Shown here piece after piece: positions 1 through 7,095 of a stretch of 9,666 nt of DNA. This DNA comes from DATDVD01 sp035290065 (lineage in GTDB: Bacteria; Pseudomonadota; Gammaproteobacteria; Coxiellales; Coxiellaceae): the NCBI GenBank assembly GCA_035290065.1, contig DATDVD010000123.1, positions 1 to 9,666 on the forward strand, read 5' to 3'. Below the pieces are notes generated by a model. It searched no databases. It had not been told where the DNA came from and saw only the letters and a program-made list of their open reading frames with translations. The position numbers were made by a program, and so were the translations under genes. Within the stretch, counting starts at the first letter, position 1; each line of letters starts with the position of its first letter.

Positions 1-1385
1 TGTCACTTTTGGTGTTGTATTTAACTACTATGTTAAAGCTTCCCGATAGCCAAGCGTTTTCAATTTATGCAGGTTTTTTAGCTCTGATTTATGTCATGTC
101 GGTATTAGGGGGGTATCTTGCCGATCGCTTTCTGGGATTAAGGTATGGAGTAATCTTAGGCGCCGTAATGATGGTGATAGGAAATTTGTTGATGATTATT
201 CCTCATCTGTATGTTGTTTATATTGGATTGGCGATTGTAGCCATTGGCAGCGGATTTTTTACACCCAGTTTGATTCCGATGGTAGGCCATCTCTATCAAG
301 GTAATGACCGAGGCCGTGATATTGGTTTTACCCTTTATTATGTAGGGAAAAATGTAGGAGCTTTATTGGCCCCAGTTTTATGTGGCTTGGTGGCTGTTCA
401 TTTTGGCTATAATTATGCTTTTTTATTAAGTGCACTTGGCATGTCACTGGGTATTATTGTGTTTATTCGCGGAAAAAATCAATTAAATGAATCAGTGATT
501 AAAGAAATGTCCGGCGAAAGTTTTTTAAATACAAAAGTGGCCCCCTTTAAGACAAAAGCCGCTATTTATTTAGGCACCCTCCTTATGATTCCTGCTGTAA
601 CCTATATTCTTATGAAGAATATCGATGGTATTTTGCTATCGGTAGCAGGAATTGCTGTATTGGCGTTGGTAGCTTATCTATTAATTGAGCGAACATTTCA
701 AGAACGGCGGCATGTGCTGGTCATTATTATCATGATGGCTTTCGTCGTTATTTTTCAGACCTTCTTGAATCAAGGCGGAGCCAGCCTTAATTTATTTATT
801 GAACGAAATATTCACCGCCAATTGTTTAATTTTACACTGCCCACTTCTTTTTTTTACAGCATTGAGCCTGTTTTTTTAATTTTGCTAGGGCCCGTTATTG
901 CAGCAGTTTGGTCTTACCTCAATCAAAAACAGCGTGAACCTAATGAAGTCTCTAAATTTGGAATTGGGATGCTGGTATTTAGCGTAGCCTATGCGGTATT
1001 TGTTTTAGCGGCGCGAGTGGCTATGAAAGATGCGCAAGCATCGCCTTTATTTATTGTGTTAGGGTATTTTCTATTTCCCATCGCAGAATTGTGTATTATG
1101 CCGATTGGCTTATCACTGGTAACAAAATTAGCTCCTAAAGGTTTAGAAGCGATGATGGTAGGCATTTGGATGTTAGCCAATGCAGCCGGTAGTTATTTAA
1201 CGGGCTATGTTTCAGGCTTTGCACAAGTGGATTTTGATTATTCCACGATAGAAGGGTTACAACGAGCGGCAGGCATTTATCATCACGCTTTTTTCTATTT
1301 TGCAGTAGTGTTGTTAATTGCGGGGGTGATTTTACTATTTGGTATACGACCGTGGATAAAACACTTACGGCATTCATCATTATAG
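1..1385 (+). CDS. POT/PTR2-family proton-coupled peptide transporter, 5'-truncated by window edge
   Basis: Inner-membrane major-facilitator protein expected to import di- and tripeptides with protons. The open frame runs in from the left edge (first full codon at base 3) and ends at TAG 1383-1385; about 458 codons are visible and roughly the first 25-35 residues, with the ExxER-type motif of helix 1, should lie outside. A TTG at 9 is not a real start. Two family signatures are visible, numbering from base 9: GGYLADRFLG (about 34-43), the helix 2-3 loop signature, and YYVGKNVGALLAP (about 110-122), matching the FYxxxNxG signature, with Lys114 where a hydrophobic residue is common. Many hydrophobic stretches follow, ending in a short basic tail. 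No terminator is seen before the next gene, so read-through is possible. Exact substrate unknown. Confidence 0.88.
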   Translation, partial: SLLVLYLTTMLKLPDSQAFSIYAGFLALIYVMSVLGGYLADRFLGLRYGVILGAVMMVIGNLLMIIPHLYVVYIGLAIVAIGSGFFTPSLIPMVGHLYQGNDRGRDIGFTLYYVGKNVGALLAPVLCGLVAVHFGYNYAFLLSALGMSLGIIVFIRGKNQLNESVIKEMSGESFLNTKVAPFKTKAAIYLGTLLMIPAVTYILMKNIDGILLSVAGIAVLALVAYLLIERTFQERRHVLVIIIMMAFVVIFQTFLNQGGASLNLFIERNIHRQLFNFTLPTSFFYSIEPVFLILLGPVIAAVWSYLNQKQREPNEVSKFGIGMLVFSVAYAVFVLAARVAMKDAQASPLFIVLGYFLFPIAELCIMPIGLSLVTKLAPKGLEAMMVGIWMLANAAGSYLTGYVSGFAQVDFDYSTIEGLQRAAGIYHHAFFYFAVVLLIAGVILLFGIRPWIKHLRHSSL

Positions 1386-1406
1386 CCAGGAAAGAACGAA
1401 GCTCAT

Positions 1407-1413
1407 GGAGGGG
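1407..1413 (+). promoter_or_regulatory. Ribosome binding site for the 103-residue acidic protein
   Basis: GGAGGGG lies 5 bases before ATG 1419, a near-perfect Shine-Dalgarno. A second one, AAGGA at 1461-1465, lies 7 bases before an in-frame ATG at 1473, so initiation could occur at either site; I chose the upstream start because its match is stronger. Confidence 0.6.
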
Positions 1414-1418
1414 TTTCT

Positions 1419-1730
1419 ATGCTTGACAACCCTAGAGGATTCCTACTAAGCTTTTTAATGAAGGATAAACCTATGGATTTTTTAAACTGTATTAGAACTG
1501 CTTTAGGCTTCGGTAAGGGTGAAACCCGCAAAGATACTGACACCCGTGGACGTGTGGATACTGCTCCCGAAGATGCTACAGGCGAGGGCATGCCAGACCA
1601 TCCTTCTAAAAAAAATCAACCGGATGTGAAAAAAGATTCAGAGGATGAAACGGGCGAAGAAACCGCTTCCGATGATGGGATGGCCGGTGATGATGTCTTT
1701 GAAAAAGAAAGAAAAGATGATCACTTGTAA
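1419..1730 (+). CDS. Hypothetical acidic hydrophilic protein, 103 residues
   Basis: I do not recognise a family. The N-terminal 32 residues are moderately hydrophobic (FLLSFL at 8-13, FLNCIRTALGFG at 21-32). From about residue 33 the protein is low-complexity, rich in Asp, Glu, Lys, Gly, Thr and Pro, and likely disordered; the last 40 residues are strongly acidic with patches such as DSEDETGEE. By hand I count about 26 acidic and 16 basic residues. The start at 1419 has an excellent ribosome binding site; ATG 1473 (Met19) also has one and would give an 85-residue product starting MDFLNCIRTA. It follows the transporter by 33 bases with no terminator, and a second acidic gene lies 80 bases downstream. 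No signal peptide is convincing. Existence as a gene is fairly likely from the ribosome binding site and uninterrupted frame; function is unknown. Confidence 0.6.
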   Translation: MLDNPRGFLLSFLMKDKPMDFLNCIRTALGFGKGETRKDTDTRGRVDTAPEDATGEGMPDHPSKKNQPDVKKDSEDETGEETASDDGMAGDDVFEKERKDDHL

Positions 1731-1735
1731 AAAGG

Positions 1736-1764
1736 TGGCCAAATTTTTTAAACTATCTTATACT
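1736..1764 (+). promoter_or_regulatory. Candidate sigma-70 promoter for the 43-residue acidic gene
   Basis: A -35-like TGGCCA (1736-1741, 4 of 6 to TTGACA) and TATACT (1759-1764, 5 of 6 to TATAAT) are separated by 17 bases. It would start transcription near 1771, about 40 bases before ATG 1811. The -35 match is weak. Confidence 0.4.
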
Positions 1765-1810
1765 CACGTTTGCCACGTTTATGACAACTAACACCACGGA
1801 GGATACTGTC

Positions 1811-1942
1811 ATGGATACGGATTATCTTGATCTGGATAAGCTCTATAATTTCGAGAACGAAGATGAGGATGCGGGAGGCGATGACTGGGATCGCCAGGAT
1901 GACGATTATGATCCAGACGATGAGACAGAAAGTTTCTTTTAA
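1811..1942 (+). CDS. Very acidic 43-residue small protein
   Basis: A short frame opens at ATG 1811 behind a strong Shine-Dalgarno, GGAGGA at 1798-1803, 7 bases upstream, and closes with TAA 1940-1942. It has its own candidate promoter and a strong terminator begins 18 bases after the stop, so it is a well-framed single gene. The product starts MDTDYLDLDKLYNF and continues with Asp/Glu clusters (ENEDED, DDWDRQDDDYDPDDE). I count 20 acidic and 2 basic residues in 43, giving a predicted charge near -18. It has no hydrophobic segment and no cysteine, so it should be a soluble cytoplasmic polypeptide, probably largely disordered, perhaps a metal- or basic-protein-binding peptide or nucleic-acid mimic; that is speculation. 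It belongs to no family I recognise. Confidence 0.66.
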   Translation: MDTDYLDLDKLYNFENEDEDAGGDDWDRQDDDYDPDDETESFF

Positions 1943-1959
1943 GGGATAATAATCTCTTG

Positions 1960-1985
1960 AAAAGCCGGCTTTTGCCGGCTTTTTT
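1960..1985 (+). terminator. Strong rho-independent terminator, possibly bidirectional
   Basis: A 10-bp perfect stem, AAAAGCCGGC (1960-1969) with GCCGGCTTTT (1974-1983), around a TTTT loop, is followed by a U-tract (TTTTTT at 1980-1985). It ends the acidic-gene transcript. On the minus strand the same stem ends in TTTT, so it may also stop transcripts from the tRNA-Asn gene arriving from the other side. Confidence 0.88.
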
Positions 1986-2016
1986 ATGTTCTAAATTCTT
2001 TACGGTTGGAAAAAAT

Positions 2017-2091
<75 letters not shown>

Positions 2092-2109
2092 ATATTTCTA
2101 AAGTTCGCT

Positions 2110-2138
2110 ATCTTAATAGGGTGATGGAGACCCGTCAA
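2110..2138 (-). promoter_or_regulatory. Sigma-70 promoter of tRNA-Asn
   Basis: On the minus strand TTGACG (2138-2133, 5 of 6 to consensus) and TAAGAT (2115-2110, 4 of 6) are 17 bases apart. Transcription would start near 2103, leaving a leader of about 12 bases before the mature tRNA 5' end at 2091, as expected for RNase P-processed single tRNA genes. Confidence 0.65.
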
Positions 2139-2166
2139 TCTTAATATTTCCTTAATCTGGCTTCCC

Positions 2167-2172
2167 TATACT
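2167..2172 (+). promoter_or_regulatory. Possible -10 box for the 311-residue gene
   Basis: TATACT, 21 bases before ATG 2194 and the same hexamer seen before other genes here. No good -35 lies 16-18 bases upstream (the region is AT-rich, with TTAATA at 2141). It is divergent from the tRNA promoter. Weak. Confidence 0.3.
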
Positions 2173-2193
2173 GTAAGAAAAAGAAAGGTTTTT

Positions 2194-3129
2194 ATGCAAG
2201 TGAGTGGCCCTCATCAACCCTTTACGGAAGCGGTCAAACAGCGCATGGCGCGTTATTTGGCTCGTAATTATGGCCAACCGCGGCCGGGGAATCCAACGGT
2301 CGTTAATTTTGAATCCCCCATTATGGTTGGGGTTGTTAAAAAAAGTGAATCTTCTTGGCAGTTTGAACTTCAAAAAAAGTTTGATATCACCCAGCAATCG
2401 GAAGCGCTTGAGGCCGTTAAAGCATTAATGACTGCTCAACAACCTTCTATCCGCAAGGCAGTCCATAATTTCATCGATTATCATTTAAATTGGGGATTAT
2501 TGACATTAATCAGCAGTGCTATTCTTCAAGATGCCATGCCCTCCGGTATTATTCTAAAAGAGAATCCCTACCTTTATTTACTGTTTGCTAAAGTTTCGGA
2601 GCAAGTGTGGGAGGTGGAAGTAAAAACAAGCGTACGAAAATTGACAAAAAGAAACCCTCTCACAGGGCAATGGGAAGCTATTGCTGTCGCAGAATTTTCT
2701 GAACCGCCGCTTCTTCAATGCACCACACGGTTTACGTTTGCATTCCAATCCTCCGATACCATTCGTTTGATAGGAATTCATGCTGAACGAAAAGTGGCGA
2801 CCCATATTCAAAGCCGCCTGGGCTTATTACCGGGTACCTTTGAATTAAGCGAAAAAATAAATGCGTTGGTAATTCTTTGGCTTGTGGCAGGGCTTTTATT
2901 GTTAGGAGCAGGCGGTTTGCCCAGTGCCTGGTTACAGAGCATTGGCTCATCCCTGGATCATCATGATCACTTGGCGTGTTGGATAACCGGTGGGATTTTA
3001 ACCGTCTGTGGCCTTGTAGCCACCTGCCACAAATTTTTCTTTGAAAGCCCGATGCAATTTAAAGGTGTAAAATCTATGCCTACGGCTATTCCCGCAGCAC
3101 CTCCTGTAGCAACACCTCAGCCTAGCTAA
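2194..3129 (+). CDS. Hypothetical membrane-hairpin protein, 311 residues
   Basis: I do not recognise this protein. The first 220 residues look like a soluble region with mixed alpha and beta character, with no signal peptide at the N-terminus (MQVSGPHQPFTEAVKQRMAR). Two hydrophobic stretches at about 223-240 (NALVILWLVAGLLLLGAG) and 261-278 (ACWITGGILTVCGLVATC) would form a membrane hairpin, joined by a loop with the histidine-rich HHDH (256-259). The C-terminus after about 294 is Pro/Ala-rich and probably disordered. The start ATG 2194 has a modest ribosome binding site (AAAGG 2184-2188, 5 bases away). The gene is divergent from tRNA-Asn and convergent with the aminotransferase gene, with only 4 bases between the two stop codons, so it is probably monocistronic. 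With the bulk of the protein N-terminal to the hairpin, a tail-region-anchored topology is likely. Reality of the gene is well supported by its length and context; function is unknown. Confidence 0.8.
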   Translation: MQVSGPHQPFTEAVKQRMARYLARNYGQPRPGNPTVVNFESPIMVGVVKKSESSWQFELQKKFDITQQSEALEAVKALMTAQQPSIRKAVHNFIDYHLNWGLLTLISSAILQDAMPSGIILKENPYLYLLFAKVSEQVWEVEVKTSVRKLTKRNPLTGQWEAIAVAEFSEPPLLQCTTRFTFAFQSSDTIRLIGIHAERKVATHIQSRLGLLPGTFELSEKINALVILWLVAGLLLLGAGGLPSAWLQSIGSSLDHHDHLACWITGGILTVCGLVATCHKFFFESPMQFKGVKSMPTAIPAAPPVATPQPS

Positions 3130-3133
3130 AAAA

Positions 3134-4321
3134 CTATACTTCTGTTAACAGCCGCTGAATTTGAGCGATGGCTTCTTTTAGTAACTCATCCGAGGTAGCT
3201 GTTGAGAATCGCAAATAACCTGGTGCACCAAAATCGGTGCCAGGAACCACTGCTACATGAGCTTCCATCAATAATTTTTCCGAAAAGGCCACATCATCTT
3301 TTAACTGTAATTGCGAAATAGCTTTTTCGACATTGGGAAATAAATAAAAAGCTCCGTCTGTCGGTGCACAGTGAAATCCAGGAATTTGATTTAATCCTTG
3401 TACTACCAAATCATGTCGCCGTTTATAGGCATCTCGCATCTCTTGAATGCAACGCTGATCACCTTGCAAAGCAGCCACCGCCGCTTTTTGCGCTACGCAA
3501 CAGGCGCCCGATGTGCTTTGCGATTGAATTTTACTCATGGCTTTAATCACCCCCTCAGGTCCGGCTGCATATCCAATGCGCCATCCCGTCATGGCGTAGG
3601 CTTTTGAGACGCCGTTGACTACAATCGTACGCTCTTTCAACGCCGGACAGGCATTCACAATATTTTTAAATCGAGGTTGGCTCCAGAGAATGTGTTCGTA
3701 AATATCATCACTCACAATCATAATATTCGGATGTTTTAATAATACGTCACCTAACGCTTTTAATTCTGCTTCGCTATACACACTGCCAGTAGGATTGCTG
3801 GGACTATTGAGCAGCACTAATTTGGTACGCGGTGTAATGGCTGCTTCCAGTTGTTGGGGCGATAGTTTAAACCCAGAGGCCATATCTGTTTCAATCGTGA
3901 TGGGTGTGGCATCCGCAATCAAGGCTTGAGGGGGATAAGAGACCCAATAAGGCGCAGGAATAATCCACTCATCGCCTTCACTGAGAAGCACTTGGGCCAC
4001 CAAGTACAAGGAAAATTTTGCGCCTGACGACACAAGGATTTGTTTGGGTTCATAGACTAAATCATTTTCATGCCTAAATTTTCCCACAATCGCTGCTTTC
4101 AAATCGGGATAGCCGTCATTGGGAGAGTATTTGGTAAACCCAGCTTTTGCGGCTGCATAGGCTGCTTCTTTCACCCATTCTGGCGTATCAAAGTCGGGCT
4201 CACCTACGGTTAAATTAATCACATTAATGCCTTGAGCCTTTAAGGCACTGGCTTTGTCGTTTAAGGCGAGGGTAGGGGAGGGCTGAATACGATTAACGCG
4301 CGGTGCTAAGCGGATGGGCAT
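3134..4321 (-). CDS. aspB: Pyridoxal-phosphate aspartate aminotransferase, class Ib
   Basis: Cytosolic fold-type I enzyme transferring the amino group between aspartate/oxaloacetate and glutamate/2-oxoglutarate. All 395 residues expected for the family are present. Visible motifs: VGEPDFDTP (39-47), SNPTG (175-179, Asn176 contacts the cofactor), SDDIYEH (204-210, Asp205 pairs with the pyridine nitrogen and Tyr208 with O3'), VSKAYAMTGWRIGY (238-251) with Lys240 as the Schiff-base lysine, and YLRFS (369-373) with Arg371 for the substrate alpha-carboxylate. The pattern matches the bacterial Ib subgroup (Bacillus AspB, Thermus AspC) rather than E. coli AspC; some Ib members also use prephenate, so substrate range is open, and the symbol is loose. 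Start ATG 4321-4319 has AAGGA 8 bases upstream on the minus strand. Divergent from uvrB across a 140-base spacer. Confidence 0.93.
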   Translation of the reverse strand: MPIRLAPRVNRIQPSPTLALNDKASALKAQGINVINLTVGEPDFDTPEWVKEAAYAAAKAGFTKYSPNDGYPDLKAAIVGKFRHENDLVYEPKQILVSSGAKFSLYLVAQVLLSEGDEWIIPAPYWVSYPPQALIADATPITIETDMASGFKLSPQQLEAAITPRTKLVLLNSPSNPTGSVYSEAELKALGDVLLKHPNIMIVSDDIYEHILWSQPRFKNIVNACPALKERTIVVNGVSKAYAMTGWRIGYAAGPEGVIKAMSKIQSQSTSGACCVAQKAAVAALQGDQRCIQEMRDAYKRRHDLVVQGLNQIPGFHCAPTDGAFYLFPNVEKAISQLQLKDDVAFSEKLLMEAHVAVVPGTDFGAPGYLRFSTATSDELLKEAIAQIQRLLTEV

Positions 4322-4357
4322 ACATCATTTCCTTCTAGGAGAGAGTTAGAGCCGAGA

Positions 4358-4386
4358 AGTGTATAGAAATCTCGAAGACCTGTAAA
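4358..4386 (-). promoter_or_regulatory. Candidate promoter of the aminotransferase gene
   Basis: On the minus strand TTTACA (4386-4381, 5 of 6) and TACACT (4363-4358, 4 of 6) are 17 bases apart; an overlapping TATACA is only 15 bases away. The start would be near 4351, about 30 bases before the ATG. Confidence 0.45.
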
Positions 4387-4445
4387 TTATCTCACCTGCA
4401 TAAAACCGCTCCTGCGCTTCCCTAGGCTGCTATTCAGCGGGGTTT

Positions 4446-4454
4446 TGGTATACT
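4446..4454 (+). promoter_or_regulatory. Extended -10 promoter element of uvrB
   Basis: TTGGTATACT contains TG, one base, then TATACT (4449-4454), the extended -10 form that can work without a good -35; none is visible 17 bases upstream (GCTGCT). The predicted start, about 4461, is one base before ATG 4462. No LexA box (CTGT-N8-ACAG) was found by eye between 4322 and 4461. Confidence 0.5.
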
Positions 4455-4461
4455 GCTTTCC

Positions 4462-6450
4462 ATGATCAAGAAAAAATCCTTCGAGCTTCATTTGCCCTTT
4501 AATCCGGCAGGTGATCAACCCCAGGCGATTCGACAATTGGTGGAGGGGTTGAACGATGGGTTGCGCAATCAAACCCTTTTAGGGGTGACGGGTTCGGGTA
4601 AAACCTTTACGTTGGCGAATGTTATTAATGAAGTCAAACGGCCGACGATTGTGTTAGCGCCTAATAAAACTCTGGCCGCTCAACTCTACAGCGAATTTCG
4701 AATTTTCTTTCCTGACAATGCCGTGGAATATTTTGTTTCTTATTATGATTACTATCAACCGGAGGCCTATGTGCCTTCCTCCGACACCTATATTGAAAAA
4801 GACGCGGCTATTAATGAACACGTGGAGCAAATGCGCCTCTCTGCCACCAAAGCCCTTATGGAACGAGAAGATGTAATCATTGTGGCGACAGTATCGGCGA
4901 TTTATGGATTAGGCGACCCGGACTTGTATTTAAAAATGATGATGCATGTGAGTCGAGGTGAGGTGATTGATCAGCGCCGTATTCTTCAACAGTTAGCGGA
5001 ATTGCAATACACCCGGAACGAAGCCGATTTTCGTCGCGCCACCTATCGCGTGCGAGGCGATGTGATTGATGTTTTTCCAGCAGAATCGGATAAAGAGGCC
5101 GTTCGCATTCAGCTCTTCGATAATGAAATAGAAAATTTATTTACCTTTGATCCGCTCACCGGGAAAATTATTGCCGAAGTTCCGCGAATTACTATTTATC
5201 CTAAAACCCACTACGTTACCCCGCGCGAAACGCTTTTAGAAGCGGTTGAAAAAATTAAAATCGAGTTGAAAGACCGTCTGCAACATCTTGAAAAAGCCAA
5301 TAAACTGGTAGAAGCCCAGCGTTTAGAAAGCCGTACTCGGTTGGATATTGAAATGATTCTGGAGCTGGGTTATTGCTCCGGCATTGAAAATTACTCTCGG
5401 CTGTTGTCAGGACGTAACGCCGGAGAACCCCCCCCCACTTTAATTGACTATTTATCCCCCAATGCGTTGATGGTCATTGATGAATCCCATGTCACTATTC
5501 CTCAATTAGGGGGTATGTATCGGGGAGATCGGGCTCGCAAAGAAAATTTAGTGGAATATGGATTTCGGTTGCCCTCGGCGCTTGATAATCGTCCCTTGCG
5601 ATTTGATGAGTTTGAAAAATTAATACCTCAAGCCATTTTTGTGTCGGCCACGCCCAGTGATTATGAAAAAATGCATTCGGAGCAAATTGTGGAATTGGTT
5701 GTCAGGCCTACAGGCTTATTGGATCCCGAGGTGGAAATTCGCCCGGCCAACACGCAAGTAGATGATCTCCTGGCAGAAGTAAAGAAGCGGGCAAAAATTG
5801 ACGAGCGGGTATTAGTGACTACTTTAACCAAACGAATGGCAGAAGATTTAACAGAATATCTTCAAGAAAACGGCGTGCGAGTTCGTTATTTACACTCCGA
5901 TGTTGAAACCTTCGAGCGCGTGCAATTGATTCATGACTTGCGGCTGGGAAAATTTGATGCGCTAATAGGAATTAATTTGCTAAGAGAAGGGCTTGATATC
6001 CCAGAGGTTTCTCTAGTGGCTATTTTAGATGCAGACAAGGAAGGTTTTCTTCGTTCCGCTCGCTCTCTGATTCAAACGATGGGACGAGCGGCCCGGAATC
6101 TTCATGGAAAAGCCATTTTGTATGCGGATAAAAGGACTAATTCTATTCAAGAAGCGATCAATGAAACGCACCGTCGACGGATTAAGCAAGAAGAATATAA
6201 CAAAGAGCACGGTATTACTCCGCAAGGCATTAAAAAAGCGATTAAAGCGATTCTGGAAACGTCTGAGACACAGGAAGGGTTGCGTATAGCAGAAGAGGGG
6301 GCGGACTTCGAAGCGTTATCCCTCAAAGAACAGCTTCGCGAAATTCAGCGGTTAGAAGAAGCCATGTATGAGCACGCAAAAAATTTAGAATTTGAGCAGG
6401 CCGCAGCGTTGCGTGATAAAATTACGCGGTTGAATCAAAAAGCTTTATAA
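4462..6450 (+). CDS. uvrB: UvrB, excinuclease ABC subunit B
   Basis: Damage-verifying helicase-like subunit of nucleotide excision repair: UvrA loads it on DNA, it probes the lesion, then recruits UvrC for incision. The 662 residues compare with 673 in E. coli. Visible features: Walker A GVTGSGKT (41-48); the beta-hairpin with tyrosines Y94, Y95, Y97 and Y98 in SYYDYYQPEAYVPSSD; helicase motif II DESH (340-343); motif V/VI region GINLLREGLDIPEVSL and QTMGRAARN; and a C-terminal UVR domain (about 622-658, EEAMYEHAKNLEFEQAAALRD) that contacts UvrC. The start is fixed by alignment of residues 7-48 with E. coli UvrB; there is no Shine-Dalgarno in front of it and an extended -10 element sits just upstream. 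Codons 323-325 are CCC CCC CCC, forming a run of nine C. The DedA gene follows by 27 bases, so the two are probably co-transcribed. Confidence 0.98.
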   Translation: MIKKKSFELHLPFNPAGDQPQAIRQLVEGLNDGLRNQTLLGVTGSGKTFTLANVINEVKRPTIVLAPNKTLAAQLYSEFRIFFPDNAVEYFVSYYDYYQPEAYVPSSDTYIEKDAAINEHVEQMRLSATKALMEREDVIIVATVSAIYGLGDPDLYLKMMMHVSRGEVIDQRRILQQLAELQYTRNEADFRRATYRVRGDVIDVFPAESDKEAVRIQLFDNEIENLFTFDPLTGKIIAEVPRITIYPKTHYVTPRETLLEAVEKIKIELKDRLQHLEKANKLVEAQRLESRTRLDIEMILELGYCSGIENYSRLLSGRNAGEPPPTLIDYLSPNALMVIDESHVTIPQLGGMYRGDRARKENLVEYGFRLPSALDNRPLRFDEFEKLIPQAIFVSATPSDYEKMHSEQIVELVVRPTGLLDPEVEIRPANTQVDDLLAEVKKRAKIDERVLVTTLTKRMAEDLTEYLQENGVRVRYLHSDVETFERVQLIHDLRLGKFDALIGINLLREGLDIPEVSLVAILDADKEGFLRSARSLIQTMGRAARNLHGKAILYADKRTNSIQEAINETHRRRIKQEEYNKEHGITPQGIKKAIKAILETSETQEGLRIAEEGADFEALSLKEQLREIQRLEEAMYEHAKNLEFEQAAALRDKITRLNQKAL

Positions 6451-6477
6451 GTGAATAAGGATGAAAGGGAAAGACGT

Positions 6478-7095
6478 ATGGATATGATGTATTGGATTAG
6501 CACACTAGGTTATCTCGGTATTTTTCTAGTAATTTTTTTAGAATGTGGATGCATGGTTTTTTTTCTGCCAGGAGACAGTTTGTTGTTTAGTGCAGGTATT
6601 CTAGCGGCGCAAAATTTTTTAAATTTCCCCCTTTTATTCGCCGGTACATTGACTTGCGCGTTTTTAGGATATGCATTGTCTTACTGGTGGGGCGCGCGCT
6701 TGGGCCATTGGCTGATGAAGCAGCCGGATCGGTGGTGGTTTAAAAAACGTTATCTCGAAGAATCTAAAGTATTTTATGAGAAAAATGGAATTAAGGCATT
6801 AATTATAGGGCGATTGATGCCCATTATCCGGACATTTGTTCCTGTGGTAGCGGGTATGGTTGACATGCCTTTTGCACGCTTTCATTTCTGCAATGCCTTA
6901 GGCGCCCTGGTATGGATCGGTTTATTTTTAGGGGGCGGTTATTTTTTGGGCGCCCGTTTACCGCAGGCAGAGCACTATTTAGTGGTTTTAATTGTGAGCA
7001 TTGTAGTGCTCTCTATGCTTCCGGGACTGTGGCATCTATGGAAACGTCGGCAGATTTCGCGTCGGGAATCCGGAGACTCACTTCCCCCGACGTAA
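6478..7095 (+). CDS. DedA-family inner-membrane protein (VTT/SNARE-associated fold)
   Basis: Multi-pass membrane protein of the DedA superfamily, whose members support membrane homeostasis, proton-dependent drug/alkali resistance and, for some, recycling of undecaprenyl phosphate. Visible in the 205-residue form: LECGCMVFFLPGDSLLFSAG (21-40) with Glu22 and Asp33 of the re-entrant-loop motif, and GRLMPIIRTFVPVVAGM (111-127) with Arg112 and Arg118; the Asp-Arg-Arg spacing agrees with residues reported essential in E. coli YqjA/YghB. Hydrophobic helices follow at about 129-147 and 157-175, then a basic tail (KRRQISRR). I prefer ATG 6478, with AAAGGGA 7 bases upstream; an in-frame GTG at 6451 directly after the uvrB stop would add MNKDERERR. 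Position after uvrB suggests an operon. The last 83 bases overlap birA on the other strand. Confidence 0.9.
   Translation: MDMMYWISTLGYLGIFLVIFLECGCMVFFLPGDSLLFSAGILAAQNFLNFPLLFAGTLTCAFLGYALSYWWGARLGHWLMKQPDRWWFKKRYLEESKVFYEKNGIKALIIGRLMPIIRTFVPVVAGMVDMPFARFHFCNALGALVWIGLFLGGGYFLGARLPQAEHYLVVLIVSIVVLSMLPGLWHLWKRRQISRRESGDSLPPT

Noticed and set aside
848..855. Run of eight T in the transporter gene
   Set aside because: Encodes conserved-looking Phe residues and is of a length common in AT-rich coding DNA; no sign of a frameshift.
1135..1380. Minus-strand open frame inside the transporter gene
   Set aside because: Shadow of a well-supported gene, with no start signals and a low-complexity product.
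3142..3151. Perfect palindrome CTGTTAACAG near the convergent stops
   Set aside because: It lies in aminotransferase coding sequence, is too short to terminate, has no U-tract and does not match the LexA box spacing.
4322..4461. LexA (SOS) box ahead of uvrB
   Set aside because: Looked for CTGT-N8-ACAG by eye and found no acceptable match.
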